This document shows positions 44,601-52,711 of a stretch of 64,000 nucleotides of DNA, one piece after another. The notes below the pieces were generated by a model. That model searched no databases and was not told the origin of the DNA. It worked only from the letters and a program-made list of their open reading frames with translations. The position numbers were made by a program, and so were the translations under genes. The stretch spans positions 85,142-149,141 of the forward strand of contig NZ_JAAVJI010000012.1 in assembly GCF_012033695.1 (NCBI RefSeq), read 5' to 3'. Source of the stretch: Pseudomonas quercus. Lineage in GTDB: Bacteria > Pseudomonadota > Gammaproteobacteria > Pseudomonadales > Pseudomonadaceae. The number at the start of each line of letters is the position of its first letter. Position 1 is the stretch's first letter.

Positions 44601-46359
44601 TGTAGTCGCCACTTACATTGGTGCCGGCATTGAAGGTGATGCCACTCAGGTTCCAGGTGCTGACGTCCACACTGCCCACGGTGGTACCGGCGGTGTAGCT
44701 GTGGGTGCCATCGGTCAAGGTAGCGCCAGCAGGAACGCCGCTGATCACGGTGGTGTGGGTTTCCGAACCATCGTTGTCGGCGTAGGTGGCGACGGTGCCT
44801 AGGGTCACAGGTGTGTCTTCGTTAGTCGTCAGCGTTTGCTGAGCGACTACTGGCGCATCAGCCACCGGTGTAACGTTGATCACAATGGTATTGCTGCTGG
44901 TCGCAGTGCTGCCGTTGGCCGTTTCGGTGGACGTGCCAGTCACGATCAGGGTGATGGTGTCGCTGGCATTAGCCGCCGGTGTGAGGCTGATAGCCCCCAG
45001 GTTCCACGTGCTGACATCCACTGAACCCGCGCTGCTGCCTGCCTGGGTGTAGGTGTGGGTACCGTCGGTGAGTGTCACACCTACAGGCACGCCGCTGATG
45101 ACCGTACGGTGGGTTTCCGAACCATCGTTATCGGCATAGGTGGCCACTGTACCCAAGGCGATGGACGCGTCTTCGTTGGTAGTCAGGGTTTGCTGAGCCA
45201 CCACCGGTGCATCAGCCACCGGCGTAACGTTGACCACAATGGTATTGCTGGTAGTGGCCGTGCTGCCGTTGGCCGTTTCAGTGGACGTGCCAGTCACGGT
45301 CAGGGTGACAGTGTCGCTGGCGTTGGCGGCAGGTGTAAGGCTGATGGCGGTCAAGTTCCAGCCGCTGACATCTACCGACCCCGTACCACCGCTCTGTGCG
45401 GTGTAGGTAAAGGTGCCGTCTGTGAGGGTGGCCCCTACAGGCACCCCACTGATGACCGTCGTATGGGTTTCCGAACCGTCATTGTCGGCGTAGGTTGCCA
45501 CTGTACCCAATGCAATAGGCGTGTCTTCAGCCGTAGTGAGGGTGGTAGTGGCAATCGCAGGCGCATCGGCAACTGGCGAAACCGTAAGCTCCAGGGTGCT
45601 GGAGGCGCCGGTGTTGGTAGTGTAGGTGATAGTTGGCACGGTGCCGCTGTAATTGGCGACAGGCGTAAAGGTGTAGTCCCCATTGGCCGCAAGGGCCAGG
45701 GTTCCTACACCTGCGATGGCTGCACTCTGGCCGGCGGCGAACGTTCCGGCCACGCCCGCCACGGTATACCCCCTCACCGCCAACGTGCTGTCGGCGTCGC
45801 TGTCATTGCTCAGCACGTTGCCAGTTGCCACCCCGTCTTCACTTATCGTTACGGTATCTACCGTAGCGATGGTCGGGCTTTCGGTGGGCGCTGCTTGCAC
45901 GGCAGCCGTGTTGTCCCCACCTGAAGGGCCTGCCGTGTCGAAGCCGACCGTGGGGTCTACGGCACCTGCCGTTTCTTCGAGCATCACGAAACTGTGGCTG
46001 CCACCACCCGACCCGCCGGTATCGCCAGTATCACCTGCGGCAGTGGCTTCAAGCTCAGTGGTAGGGTCTGCGCCGGCCGCGATGGCTTTCTGAAGCTCAG
46101 CAACAGAGGGTGCCTGGGATGCATCGTCTTCGGAGGCGCGCACCATGTCTGGCGCACCTGCGTTCCATTGGCTGTCGCGGCCTACATCGAGTGTGCGGCC
46201 ATCGTTCAGTGTCAGCGTCACCGCGCCGGCAGCGCCGGTTTGAACCACCTCTCCAGTCATCAACCGATCACCCTCGACAAGGACGCGGCGGATGCCTTCT
46301 GGTGAGACTGCGATGACTTGGCCAACAATGCTTTTAACGATGGCAACGACACTGCTCAT
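38650..46359 (-). CDS. lapA: Giant LapA-like surface adhesin (retention module, repeats, VWA, RTX)
   Basis: A 2,569-residue protein exported by type I secretion. Residues 1-105 are the LapA retention module (MSSVVAIVKSIVGQVIAVSP), followed by the proteolysis site TAAG (106-109) expected to be cut by LapG. A cadherin-like segment (about 170-260) precedes about eight repeats of 112-121 residues (VADAP.. TTNED.. YADNDGSETH), then two repeats of about 293 residues (VITHQDGR). A VWA domain with the metal site DTSGSMGS lies near residue 2060. RTX nonapeptides (GGDGNDILFG) near 2350-2460 and a C-terminal secretion signal finish it. It is much shorter than the 8,682-residue LapA of P. putida KT2440. 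It anchors cells to surfaces while LapG is held by LapD. It starts with GGAGCAG before ATG. Confidence 0.9.
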   Translation of the reverse strand: MSSVVAIVKSIVGQVIAVSPEGIRRVLVEGDRLMTGEVVQTGAAGAVTLTLNDGRTLDVGRDSQWNAGAPDMVRASEDDASQAPSVAELQKAIAAGADPTTELEATAAGDTGDTGGSGGGSHSFVMLEETAGAVDPTVGFDTAGPSGGDNTAAVQAAPTESPTIATVDTVTISEDGVATGNVLSNDSDADSTLAVRGYTVAGVAGTFAAGQSAAIAGVGTLALAANGDYTFTPVANYSGTVPTITYTTNTGASSTLELTVSPVADAPAIATTTLTTAEDTPIALGTVATYADNDGSETHTTVISGVPVGATLTDGTFTYTAQSGGTGSVDVSGWNLTAISLTPAANASDTVTLTVTGTSTETANGSTATTSNTIVVNVTPVADAPVVAQQTLTTNEDASIALGTVATYADNDGSETHRTVISGVPVGVTLTDGTHTYTQAGSSAGSVDVSTWNLGAISLTPAANASDTITLIVTGTSTETANGSTATSSNTIVINVTPVADAPVVAQQTLTTNEDTPVTLGTVATYADNDGSETHTTVISGVPAGATLTDGTHSYTAGTTVGSVDVSTWNLSGITFNAGTNVSGDYTLTVTGTSVEANGSTATTTGTIGVTVTPVADAPVIAAQTLTTNEDTSIALGTVATYADNDGSERHVTVISGIPVGAVITDGSHSYTSKVTGDGAVDVSTWNLSGIRITPPANASDPITLTVTGTSTEIANGSTATTSNTLTLNVTPVADAPTVAHQELTTPEDTPITLGAVAAYADNDGSETHTTVISGIPVGATLTDGTHSYTAIATGDGTVDVSGWNLSDISLTPPANASGTITLTVTGTATEGANGSTTAPVSNTIVVNVTPVADAPDIAHQVLSTREDTGIALGTVATYADNDGSETHLTVISGIPVGAVISDGSHSYTSKPTGDGTVDVSTWNLSGITLTPPANASDTITLTVTGTSTETANGSTATSSNTIVVNVAPVADAPSVAHQTVSGDEDTAVALGTVATYGDNDGSETHVTTVSGIPLGATLTDGTHSYTALAGGDGTVDVSDWDLSAITFKAGENVSGNWTLTVTGTAKENANGDTSAPVVNTIDVTITPVADAPSIVVNPVSTGAEDSAIKLSPITIALVDTDGSESITSKTLSGIPEGATLKDEGGHSFTATATNGALNLEGWDLASLSLTPPSNYNGTFSLTVSATSTEGANQSAATSTATFNVTVVPVNDAPVITHQDGRADTNNFGNTFIETPAPGETPHVGQGVALIAADLKLTDVDSPTLKGATVVLTNAFQEDSLAVNTGNTGIKAEITKVIDATGKGTITINLSGDATPDQYQAAIKTITYDNNSQNPNSTTRDIAITVTDDQGAKATATAHISVIPENDAPVVTGSPTQFTEGDSATSIVKGLAISDVDNTTLKQAVVTVDHLGAGDSLAFSGSLPAGVKLTVGDVVNGTQTFTFSGTASIATYETLISALKFSNATDNPAEGVRNVTVAVTDVGGLDQARAPAVTTEYKSTLTVTAVNDAPVITHQDGRTDTTNFGNTFIETPAPGETAHVGQGVALIANDFKLTDADSPMLKGATVVLTNAFNGDSLAVKTGTTGITAVITKAVGADGKGTITINLSGDATPAQYQAVIRTITYDNNSQNPDSTTRDITITVTDDHGAKATATAHISVIPENDAPVVTGSPASFTEGDAATSIVKGLAISDVDNTTLGKAVVSISGLGAGDSVAFTGTLPAGVKLVAGEVVNGAQTFTLSGKASIATYETLISAIKFSNATDTPVDGLRNVSVAVTDVGGLDLARAPAATTTYNSTLKVTAVDDASVLKADTNTINEDSKASGNVLANDSDVDSVLSVRSVTVGGQTYAAGKDISTGVGTLNIAADGSYTFTPTKDWAGTVPVATYTTNTGSTSTLSITVNPVADVSTLTTTGKTTVDENGSTTLKLVANTTDIDGSETASVTKISSIPVGATLSDGNGHSFTATTGATSVDVSQWTVTTLTYTPAAYHNGTDTLQVTTTSVDGTSTLDTVTSLPITVTAGVYKHQDGSAGDGTSTGTEHNDIITGDTSGTQFVAGQNYNIAFIVDTSGSMGSQSVADSVKSLTAMFESLQNSAASKGAGTVNIFLEDFDTTVKKSVTVNLVDPTALDQLKAVLASMTNGGNTNYEDAFNAASNFFQSPTATSNTNAQNITYFITDGEPNTYQKNESNPTVYTKGATSYTLDQLVTMSNYTLGSGKALVQTIDGRSVTLVDATGHVIKTTVTATGVSTATVGTIHAQGDGTFDVSTTDNSGASSGGNVDTATAEAKAAFLVLKDLSPTVEAIGINDSISAEKLKPYDTDGNVQTNVDPSKLAEAILGHDVAIPAGADTISGGAGNDIIFGDAINLSGYNNEGVEALRSYVSDVTKVSSVTDSALHQYITEHVADIAKLTGTGSGGADTLYGGDGNDILFGQGGNDILNGGAGHDILLGGAGNNTLTGGAGADTFMFVKGDAGTSTITDFNIGQGDVIDLSDLLSGHGEDLTQYLQVGKDADGTATLLVSSAGKLSSTAADSTNASAADVSVKVSGIGYDALKSLVAGADSHIKVTPDHA
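42722..45568 (-). repeat. Tandem coding repeats of the adhesin (about 8 units)
   Basis: The phrase encoding VADAP recurs near 45568, 45207, 44846, 44510, 44155, 43798, 43443 and 43085, ending near 42722. Unit lengths are 336-363 bases. The similarity is high enough for recombination to change copy number. Two further units of about 880 bases follow, near 42722-40947. Confidence 0.85.
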
Positions 46360-47137
46360 GGGACTGCTCCGAGGGTTTCCGTTCTAGGTCGCTGCCGTAC
46401 GACTGGCGAGGAAACCCCGGCCATTTCAATGGGAAGCGCGCTTTATTTTTTTGACGCCGTTTTAATGGCTGACTTGAGACAACAGCATTCTGCAAACTAT
46501 TGACCGAATGACGCGCATCCTAAACAATTGATTCAGTAATGTCACTTTGATATTAATACGCCACATCAGCTTTAACGCGCCTGTATGTGACGCCCGTGAT
46601 CACACAGGTTTAAGCACCTGGCAACTACACACATACGCTGCACGTTCTTCTGCCATTACTTATTGTTTACAAAGGAATTATTTATTGATTCCCTTGGCTT
46701 GGCACTCTTGCAATACCTGTCCGGCTGCGTGTCGCTAACGGCTTGTCGCGTCCTTCTCCAGACCAGCGGCAGCGCAACCGTTACCCAAGTGCCATCACCT
46801 GTCGAGAATAGGTTCGGCTGGTAAAGGAAAATCTGAAGCGCTGTGGCTGCTTTTTGATGAGGTTTGGCAAGGCGCTTCCTGCCGCCGGTCATTTAAAGGG
46901 GCTGTTTACTGGGCCCGCTCATCGCCCAGCCTGCAAATTGATACAGAACCTTTATGCAGTGCCGATAACCGCAGTAGTCGTGAAAAGGCCATGACAATGG
47001 CAGGCCAGCCATGGCACGCGTGACCCTCAACCTGTACGCTGGTGGCGCCCGAAAAGCAGCCACCGGCGTTAAAGTGCCCGGCCTGCACAAACCTTGACGA
47101 ATCATTCCTTGTAACTTCGAAAAACAGAGAGCGCAGC
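46360..47137. other. Intergenic region between lapA and lapB
   Basis: These 778 bases separate the divergent adhesin and exporter genes. The left part (about 46440-46690) is AT-rich and should hold the lapA promoter. I see no gene, no RNA and no clear terminator. A frame continues in front of lapB but lacks family resemblance. Confidence 0.6.
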
Positions 47138-49291
47138 GTGGATTCAGAAGCCGGTCGAGACCTACCCACTCATGATCCACGCAGCTTGCACGATGACCCG
47201 TTGCTCGACGGGTTGCTGTCCCTCTGCTACCTGCACCAGAAGCCGGCCAGCCGCGCCATGCTCACCACAGGCTTGCCGCTGCCCAACCAGCGCCTGTCGC
47301 CTGCGCTGCTGGCCCGTTCGGCAGCACGGGCTGGCCTGCAAGGGCGCTTGCTGACGCGCAAGCTAGAGCAAATCCCGGCCATTGCCATGCCGGCCCTGCT
47401 GCTATTGAAAGACAACCGCAGCGCCGTGCTGGTGGGGTGGGAAGGCGACAGCGCACGCCTTCTGCTCAGCGAGAGCGACGGTGGTGAAGTGCGCGTTGCC
47501 CGTGAGTTGCTGCAGGAGGACTACAGCGGTCGCGTCTTCTTCGCTCAGCCTCAGCATAAATTCGACGTAAGCCATGGTTCCCTGATTCCACGGGCAAAAT
47601 CCTGGTTCAAGGACACGCTCAAGCGCTCGCGCTGGCTGTACATGGATGCCATCGCCGCCAGCCTCGTGATCAACCTGATTGCCATGGCCGCACCGCTGTT
47701 CGTGATGAACGTGTATGACCGGGTTGTACCTAACCAGGCCACGGCAACCTTGTGGGTACTGGCCGCAGGCATTACCGGCGCTTACTTGTTCGACCTGTTG
47801 CTCAAAGGCTTGCGAGGCCTGTGCCTGGACCTTGCTGGCAAGAAAACCGACCTGATCATCTCCGCCACACTGTTCGAGCGTGTGGTGGGCATGGCCATGA
47901 AAATGCGCCCGGCCCGTGTGGGCAGCTACGCCCAGAACATCCACGAATTTCAGGGCATGCGAGACTTTCTGACCTCGCTTACCTTGACCACCCTGATCGA
48001 CCTGCCGTTCACCGTGCTCATTCTGCTGGTGATCGCCATCCTGGGTGGCAACCTGGTATGGATTCCTATCGTGGCCTTCCCCTTGGCCCTTCTGCTCGGC
48101 CACCTGTTGCAGAAGCCGCTGACCGCCACCCTTGAGCGCACCATGCAACTGGCCTCCGAGCGGCAGTCTGCGCTGATCGAAACCCTGGGCGGGCTGGATG
48201 GCATCAAGGTCAACAATGCCGAGAGCGAACGCCAGTACCAGTGGGAGCAAACCATCGGCACCCTTAGCCGCCTTGAGCTGCGCGTGAAGGTGCTGTCCAG
48301 CCTGGCCATGAACCTGACGCTGATGATCCAGCAGTTGGCGGGCGTGGCGATGATCATCTTTGGTGTGTACCAGATCATCGACAATAACCTGAGCATGGGC
48401 GGTTTGATCGCCTGTTATATGCTCAACACCCGTGCACTGGGGCCATTGGCACAGCTGTCCGGCCTGCTGACCCGCTACCAGCAGACGAAAGTCACCATGG
48501 TGTCGGTCAACCAGATGATGGAGCTGCCCCAGGAACGCAATTTCGAGGAGCGCCCGCTTAGCCGACCTATCCTTCAAGGGGCTATTGAATTCCGTAACCT
48601 GGGCTTTACCTACCCGAACCAGCAGAACGTGGCCCTTCGCGGCATCAACCTGGCCATTCGCCCTGGCGAGAAGATCGGCATCATTGGCCGGAGCGGTTCG
48701 GGCAAGAGCTCGTTGGCCAAGCTGGTGGTGGGCCTGTACGAAGCCGATGAAGGAGCCTTGCTGGTCGATGGCGTGGACATTCGCCAGATCGATGTCAGCG
48801 AACTGCGCCACAACATCGGTTACGTACCCCAGGACATCCAGCTGCTGGCGGGCACCCTGCGCGACAACCTGGTGTCAGGTGCGCGCTACGTGGAAGACGA
48901 AATGGTATTGCAGGCCGCTGAACTGGCAGGTGTGCATGAGTTCGCTCGCCTTCACCCACAGGGGTATGAAATGCAAGTGGGCGAGCGCGGCCAGAACCTC
49001 TCAGGCGGCCAACGGCAGAACGTCGCCCTGGCTCGCGCGCTGTTGCTGAACCCACAGATCCTGCTGCTGGACGAACCTACCAGCGCCATGGATAACAGCG
49101 GTGAGGAGCGCCTCAAGCAGCGCCTGCAACCGTTCATTGCAGACAAGACCATGGTGCTGGTTACCCACCGAGCGTCGCTGCTCTCGTTGGTGGACCGGTT
49201 GATCGTGATCGATCGCGGACAGATTGTGGCGGACGGCCCGAAAGCGGCTGTGCTCGAAGCGCTGAAGAAGGGGCAAGTTAATGTCGCTTAA
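47138..49291 (+). CDS. lapB: Type I secretion ABC transporter LapB
   Basis: The 717-residue protein begins at GTG (VDSEAG..) after an AGAGAG stretch; a longer frame to 47042 exists but exceeds the size of KT2440 LapB and shows no conservation. An N-terminal peptidase-like domain without the catalytic cysteine (C39-like) is followed by six membrane helices (about residues 165-430) and an ATPase domain with Walker A GRSGSGKSS, signature LSGGQRQN and Walker B ILLLDEP. It exports the adhesin. Its stop overlaps lapC by 11 bp. Confidence 0.95.
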   Translation: MDSEAGRDLPTHDPRSLHDDPLLDGLLSLCYLHQKPASRAMLTTGLPLPNQRLSPALLARSAARAGLQGRLLTRKLEQIPAIAMPALLLLKDNRSAVLVGWEGDSARLLLSESDGGEVRVARELLQEDYSGRVFFAQPQHKFDVSHGSLIPRAKSWFKDTLKRSRWLYMDAIAASLVINLIAMAAPLFVMNVYDRVVPNQATATLWVLAAGITGAYLFDLLLKGLRGLCLDLAGKKTDLIISATLFERVVGMAMKMRPARVGSYAQNIHEFQGMRDFLTSLTLTTLIDLPFTVLILLVIAILGGNLVWIPIVAFPLALLLGHLLQKPLTATLERTMQLASERQSALIETLGGLDGIKVNNAESERQYQWEQTIGTLSRLELRVKVLSSLAMNLTLMIQQLAGVAMIIFGVYQIIDNNLSMGGLIACYMLNTRALGPLAQLSGLLTRYQQTKVTMVSVNQMMELPQERNFEERPLSRPILQGAIEFRNLGFTYPNQQNVALRGINLAIRPGEKIGIIGRSGSGKSSLAKLVVGLYEADEGALLVDGVDIRQIDVSELRHNIGYVPQDIQLLAGTLRDNLVSGARYVEDEMVLQAAELAGVHEFARLHPQGYEMQVGERGQNLSGGQRQNVALARALLLNPQILLLDEPTSAMDNSGEERLKQRLQPFIADKTMVLVTHRASLLSLVDRLIVIDRGQIVADGPKAAVLEALKKGQVNVA

Positions 49292-50648
49292 TGTAAAGCA
49301 AGGCGGCGGCATTGGCGCCTACTTCAAAGGCCGGGACAACCTCTCCGGGCAACCCCTGCCGGAAGTGAACAAGGCGCTGATCGACGATGCCCCACGTATT
49401 GTGCGGCTGACTATCTGGGGCGTGATTCTGTTCTTCGTGTTCCTGATCGGTTGGGCGCATTTTGCCGTGATCGATGAAGTGACCAAGGGCGAAGGCAAGG
49501 CGGTTCCTTCCTCCAAGATCCAGAAAATCCAGAACCTGGAAGGCGGTATTGTCGCGCAGATCTACGTGAAGGAAGGCCAGATCGTAGACCCAGGCGCACC
49601 ACTGATTCGCCTGGATGACACCCGCTTTGCCTCCAACGTGGGCGAAACCGAGGCCGACCGTGTAGGCATGGCCTTGCGTGTAGAGCGCTTGAGTGCCGAA
49701 GTGGAAGACCGCCCGCTGAATTTTGCCGCCGAATTGCGCAAGAACGCGCCCAAACAGGCCAATGACGAAGAGCAGCTGTACCGCAGCCGTCGCCAGCAAT
49801 TGGCAGACGAAATTGGCGGCCTGCAGGCGCAGCTTACTCAAAAGCAGCAGGAACTGCGTGAGTTCGGTTCCAAGCAAGAGCAGTACCGCAACAGCCTGAA
49901 CCTTCTGCGCCAGGAAATCGGCATGTCTGAACCTTTGGTGAAGCAAGGCGCCGTGTCGCCCGTGGAAGTACTGCGCCTCAAGCGTTCCGAAGTTGAGACC
50001 CGTGGCCAGCTGGACGCTACGTCCTTGGCCATGCCTCGGGCCCAGGCGGCGATTTCCGAAGTGCAGCGCAAGATCGACGAGACCCGTGGCAAATTCCGCA
50101 GCGATGCCCTGACCCAGTTGAACGAAGCCCGCACGGACCTGAGCAAGTACACCGCTACGGCGAAGGGGCTGGAAGACCGAGTAAGCCGCACCATGGTGTC
50201 CTCGCCGGTGCGTGGGATCATCAAGTCTGTATTGGTGAACACCGTAGGGGGCGTGATTCAGCCGGGCAGCGATATCGTAGAGATTGTGCCGCTGGACGAT
50301 ACGCTGATCGTGGAAGCGAAGATCCGCCCCCAGGACATTGCTTTCCTGCATCCAGGCCAGGAGGCCATGATCAAGTTCACTGCCTATGACTACACCATCT
50401 ACGGGGGCTTGAAGGGCGAGCTGGAGCAGATCGGTGCCGATACCGTCACTGACGAAGACAAGAAGCAGACCTATTACATGATTCGGCTACGCACTGATCG
50501 TAATCACTTGGGGCCGGATGATAAGCCTTTGTTGATTATTCCAGGGATGGTGGCGTCGGTAGATATCATTACTGGCCACAAAAGCATCCTGAGTTACCTG
50601 CTCAAGCCCATTCTGCGCGCACGCGCCGAAGCATTGCACGAGCGTTAA
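49281..50648 (+). CDS. lapC: Type I secretion membrane fusion protein LapC
   Basis: A 455-residue HlyD-family adaptor with one transmembrane helix (about residues 45-65), a lipoyl half (KIQKIQNLEGGIVAQIYVKE), a long coiled-coil hairpin (about 130-290) and the second lipoyl half (VSSPVRGIIKSVLV), then the beta-barrel. It joins LapB to the outer membrane channel, which is not encoded here. It overlaps lapB. Confidence 0.95.
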   Translation: MSLNVKQGGGIGAYFKGRDNLSGQPLPEVNKALIDDAPRIVRLTIWGVILFFVFLIGWAHFAVIDEVTKGEGKAVPSSKIQKIQNLEGGIVAQIYVKEGQIVDPGAPLIRLDDTRFASNVGETEADRVGMALRVERLSAEVEDRPLNFAAELRKNAPKQANDEEQLYRSRRQQLADEIGGLQAQLTQKQQELREFGSKQEQYRNSLNLLRQEIGMSEPLVKQGAVSPVEVLRLKRSEVETRGQLDATSLAMPRAQAAISEVQRKIDETRGKFRSDALTQLNEARTDLSKYTATAKGLEDRVSRTMVSSPVRGIIKSVLVNTVGGVIQPGSDIVEIVPLDDTLIVEAKIRPQDIAFLHPGQEAMIKFTAYDYTIYGGLKGELEQIGADTVTDEDKKQTYYMIRLRTDRNHLGPDDKPLLIIPGMVASVDIITGHKSILSYLLKPILRARAEALHER

Positions 50649-50875
50649 AGCTCGCCCTGCCGGGTTCATGGTGCAACGGCGCTTTACAGCGTCGTTGCCC
50701 ACACCTATCAAGCCCTGTGCCCTCTGTACTAACGTTATTCCCTAACGGTATTTAATACGCGTTTTTTATTCTTTTATATTGGCTCTCGCGTACTTGCCGG
50801 CCAACCGGCGCGCCGCATGAATAGAACGAACACGGTCGTCCCCGTGAGTTTCTTGTCAATGTGTGGAGAGTCACT

Positions 50876-51766
50876 ATGCCTTCGGCCCTTAACGCCCCTA
50901 CCGTAGCCCACGGGCCGGCGTTCGAGATTATCCCCTTCCATGGCGCAGTAGGCGCCGAAATCATTGGCCTGGACCTTACCCAGCCGCTCTCAGACACTGA
51001 TTTTGCCCGTGTGCATCAAGCACACCTGGACCACCATGTGGTGGTGTTTCGCGACCAGCGTATTACCCCTGAACAGCAGATTGCCTTCAGCCGCCGCTTT
51101 GGCGAACTGCAGATCCATGTGCTTAAGCAGTTCCTGCTAGCAGGCCATCCTGAAATCCTGATCGTCTCCAATATTGTGGAGAACGGCACACCCGTGGGTT
51201 TGGGGGACGCCGGTAAATTCTGGCATTCGGACCTGTCCTACAAGCCACTGCCAAGCCTGGGCTCCATGCTTCATGCCCAAGAGCTGCCCAGCGAAGGCGG
51301 TGATACCCTCTTTGCTGACATGCACAAGGCCTTGGCTGCACTGCCTGCCGAACTGCGCAAAGCCATAGAAGGCCGCAGTGCCGCGCACTCCTATACCGCT
51401 CGCTACAGTGAAACCAAGTTTGAAGGCAATTGGCGCCCTACGCTCAGCGCCGAGCAATTAGCTCAAGTGCAGGAAGTGGTACACCCCGTCGTGCGTACAC
51501 ACCCTGAAAACGGCCGCCAGGCACTGTTCGTCAGCGAAGGGTTCACCACGCGTATTGTGGGCCTGCCTGAGGATGAAAGCCGACAGTTGCTTGAGGAGCT
51601 CTACCGCTACAGCGTATTGCCCGAAAACATTTATCGGCACCAGTGGCAGCCCCATGACCTGGTGTTCTGGGACAACCGCTCGCTGATTCATCTGGCGGCC
51701 GGTTGCCCAAGCCATCTACGGCGAAAACTGTACCGCACCACCATTCAGGGCGACGCGCCCTACTGA
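50876..51766 (+). CDS. TauD/TfdA-family Fe(II)/2-oxoglutarate dioxygenase
   Basis: A 296-residue enzyme starting MPSALNAP after GGAGAG. The 2-His-1-carboxylate set is visible: FWHSDLSYK (His and Asp) and a distal histidine in LIHLAAG, with the 2-oxoglutarate arginine in RRKLYRTT. It probably oxidises a sulfonate or similar compound. The ABC importer genes that follow agree with uptake of that substrate. It lies inside the lap locus, as related genes do near lapA in P. putida. Confidence 0.9.
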   Translation: MPSALNAPTVAHGPAFEIIPFHGAVGAEIIGLDLTQPLSDTDFARVHQAHLDHHVVVFRDQRITPEQQIAFSRRFGELQIHVLKQFLLAGHPEILIVSNIVENGTPVGLGDAGKFWHSDLSYKPLPSLGSMLHAQELPSEGGDTLFADMHKALAALPAELRKAIEGRSAAHSYTARYSETKFEGNWRPTLSAEQLAQVQEVVHPVVRTHPENGRQALFVSEGFTTRIVGLPEDESRQLLEELYRYSVLPENIYRHQWQPHDLVFWDNRSLIHLAAGCPSHLRRKLYRTTIQGDAPY

Positions 51767-51856
51767 CGCGGCCTGCTAGAGCGCCCAGTACCTTCCCTAC
51801 GCCCTTCTGCCGTACGCCTTAACCCGTGCGGCGGCTGCTATCAGGTAACCGCCCCC

Positions 51857-52702
51857 ATGACCCTTCCTGCGAATGGCCAGCCTGCTGCCTCTACGCCGCT
51901 GCTGGCGGTAGACAAGGTAACACTCGAGTACCAGACGCCCCGCCAGATTGTGGGTGCCACGCACCAGGTAAGCTTTGAAGTAGATGCCAACGACCGGTTC
52001 ATATTGCTAGGCCCGTCAGGCTGCGGCAAAAGCTCACTACTCAAAGCCATTGCCGGCTTCATCGCGCCAGCGGCTGGCACTATCCGCCTGGCCGGCCACC
52101 CGGTGACGGGCCCAGGGCCGGATCGCCTGGTTGTATTCCAGGAATTCGATCAGTTGCCGCCCTGGAAAACGGTCAAACAGAATGTGATGTTCCCCTTGCT
52201 GGCTTCCCGTGCTGCCGGCCGTGCAGAGGCTGAGGAGCGAGCATTGCACTACCTGAACAAAGTGGGCCTGGCACGCTTTGTCGATGCCTACCCACACACG
52301 CTTTCTGGCGGGATGAAAGCCCGTGCGGCCATCGCCCGCGCCTTGGCCACACAACCCAAGATGCTACTGATGGACGAGCCCTTTGCAGCCCTGGATGCCC
52401 TTACCCGTCGCAAAATGCAGGAAGAATTGCTGACGCTATGGGAAGAGGTACGTTTCACGTTGCTGTTCGTCACTCACTCCATTGAGGAAGCCCTGGTGGT
52501 GGGCAACCGTATTTTGCTGTTGTCGCCACACCCTGGCCGTGTTCGGGCAGAGGTTCATAGCCATCACTATGGCCTGCATAGCCTGGGAAGCGAAGCCTTT
52601 CAGGCGTCTGCTCGGCACATTCATACGCTGCTGTTCGATGAGGTGCCGCAAGGCCCTCGCGAGCCACAAACCACCTTCAATGATTTGCGTATCGCTTATT
52701 AG
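51857..52702 (+). CDS. ABC importer ATPase (TauB/SsuB type)
   Basis: The 281-residue ATPase has Walker A GPSGCGKSS, Q-loop VFQEFDQLPPW, signature LSGGMKARAA, Walker B LLMDEPFAALD and the switch THSIEEAL. It is of the nitrate/sulfonate/taurine importer type. The permease gene follows 9 bp later. No gene for a periplasmic binding protein lies between the dioxygenase and this gene, although related loci have one. Confidence 0.9.
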   Translation: MTLPANGQPAASTPLLAVDKVTLEYQTPRQIVGATHQVSFEVDANDRFILLGPSGCGKSSLLKAIAGFIAPAAGTIRLAGHPVTGPGPDRLVVFQEFDQLPPWKTVKQNVMFPLLASRAAGRAEAEERALHYLNKVGLARFVDAYPHTLSGGMKARAAIARALATQPKMLLMDEPFAALDALTRRKMQEELLTLWEEVRFTLLFVTHSIEEALVVGNRILLLSPHPGRVRAEVHSHHYGLHSLGSEAFQASARHIHTLLFDEVPQGPREPQTTFNDLRIAY

Positions 52703-52711
52703 GGGCCGCCC

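Noticed and set aside
42919..44802. Plus-strand frame of 627 codons (and others at 39157-40635, 41395-42111) opposite the adhesin
   Set aside because: They lie antisense to a clearly coding repetitive gene; their open state reflects repeated GC-rich codons of the adhesin, with no domain or ribosome-binding site.
42722..45568. Possible CRISPR array because of regular repeats
   Set aside because: Unit length of 336-363 bases, open reading frame throughout and adhesin repeat sequence exclude CRISPR. No CRISPR array was seen anywhere in the window.
47402..48811. Minus-strand frame of 469 codons
   Set aside because: Antisense to lapB with no recognisable domain.
49278..50351. Minus-strand frame of 357 codons
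   Set aside because: Antisense to lapC; composition is that of a shadow frame.
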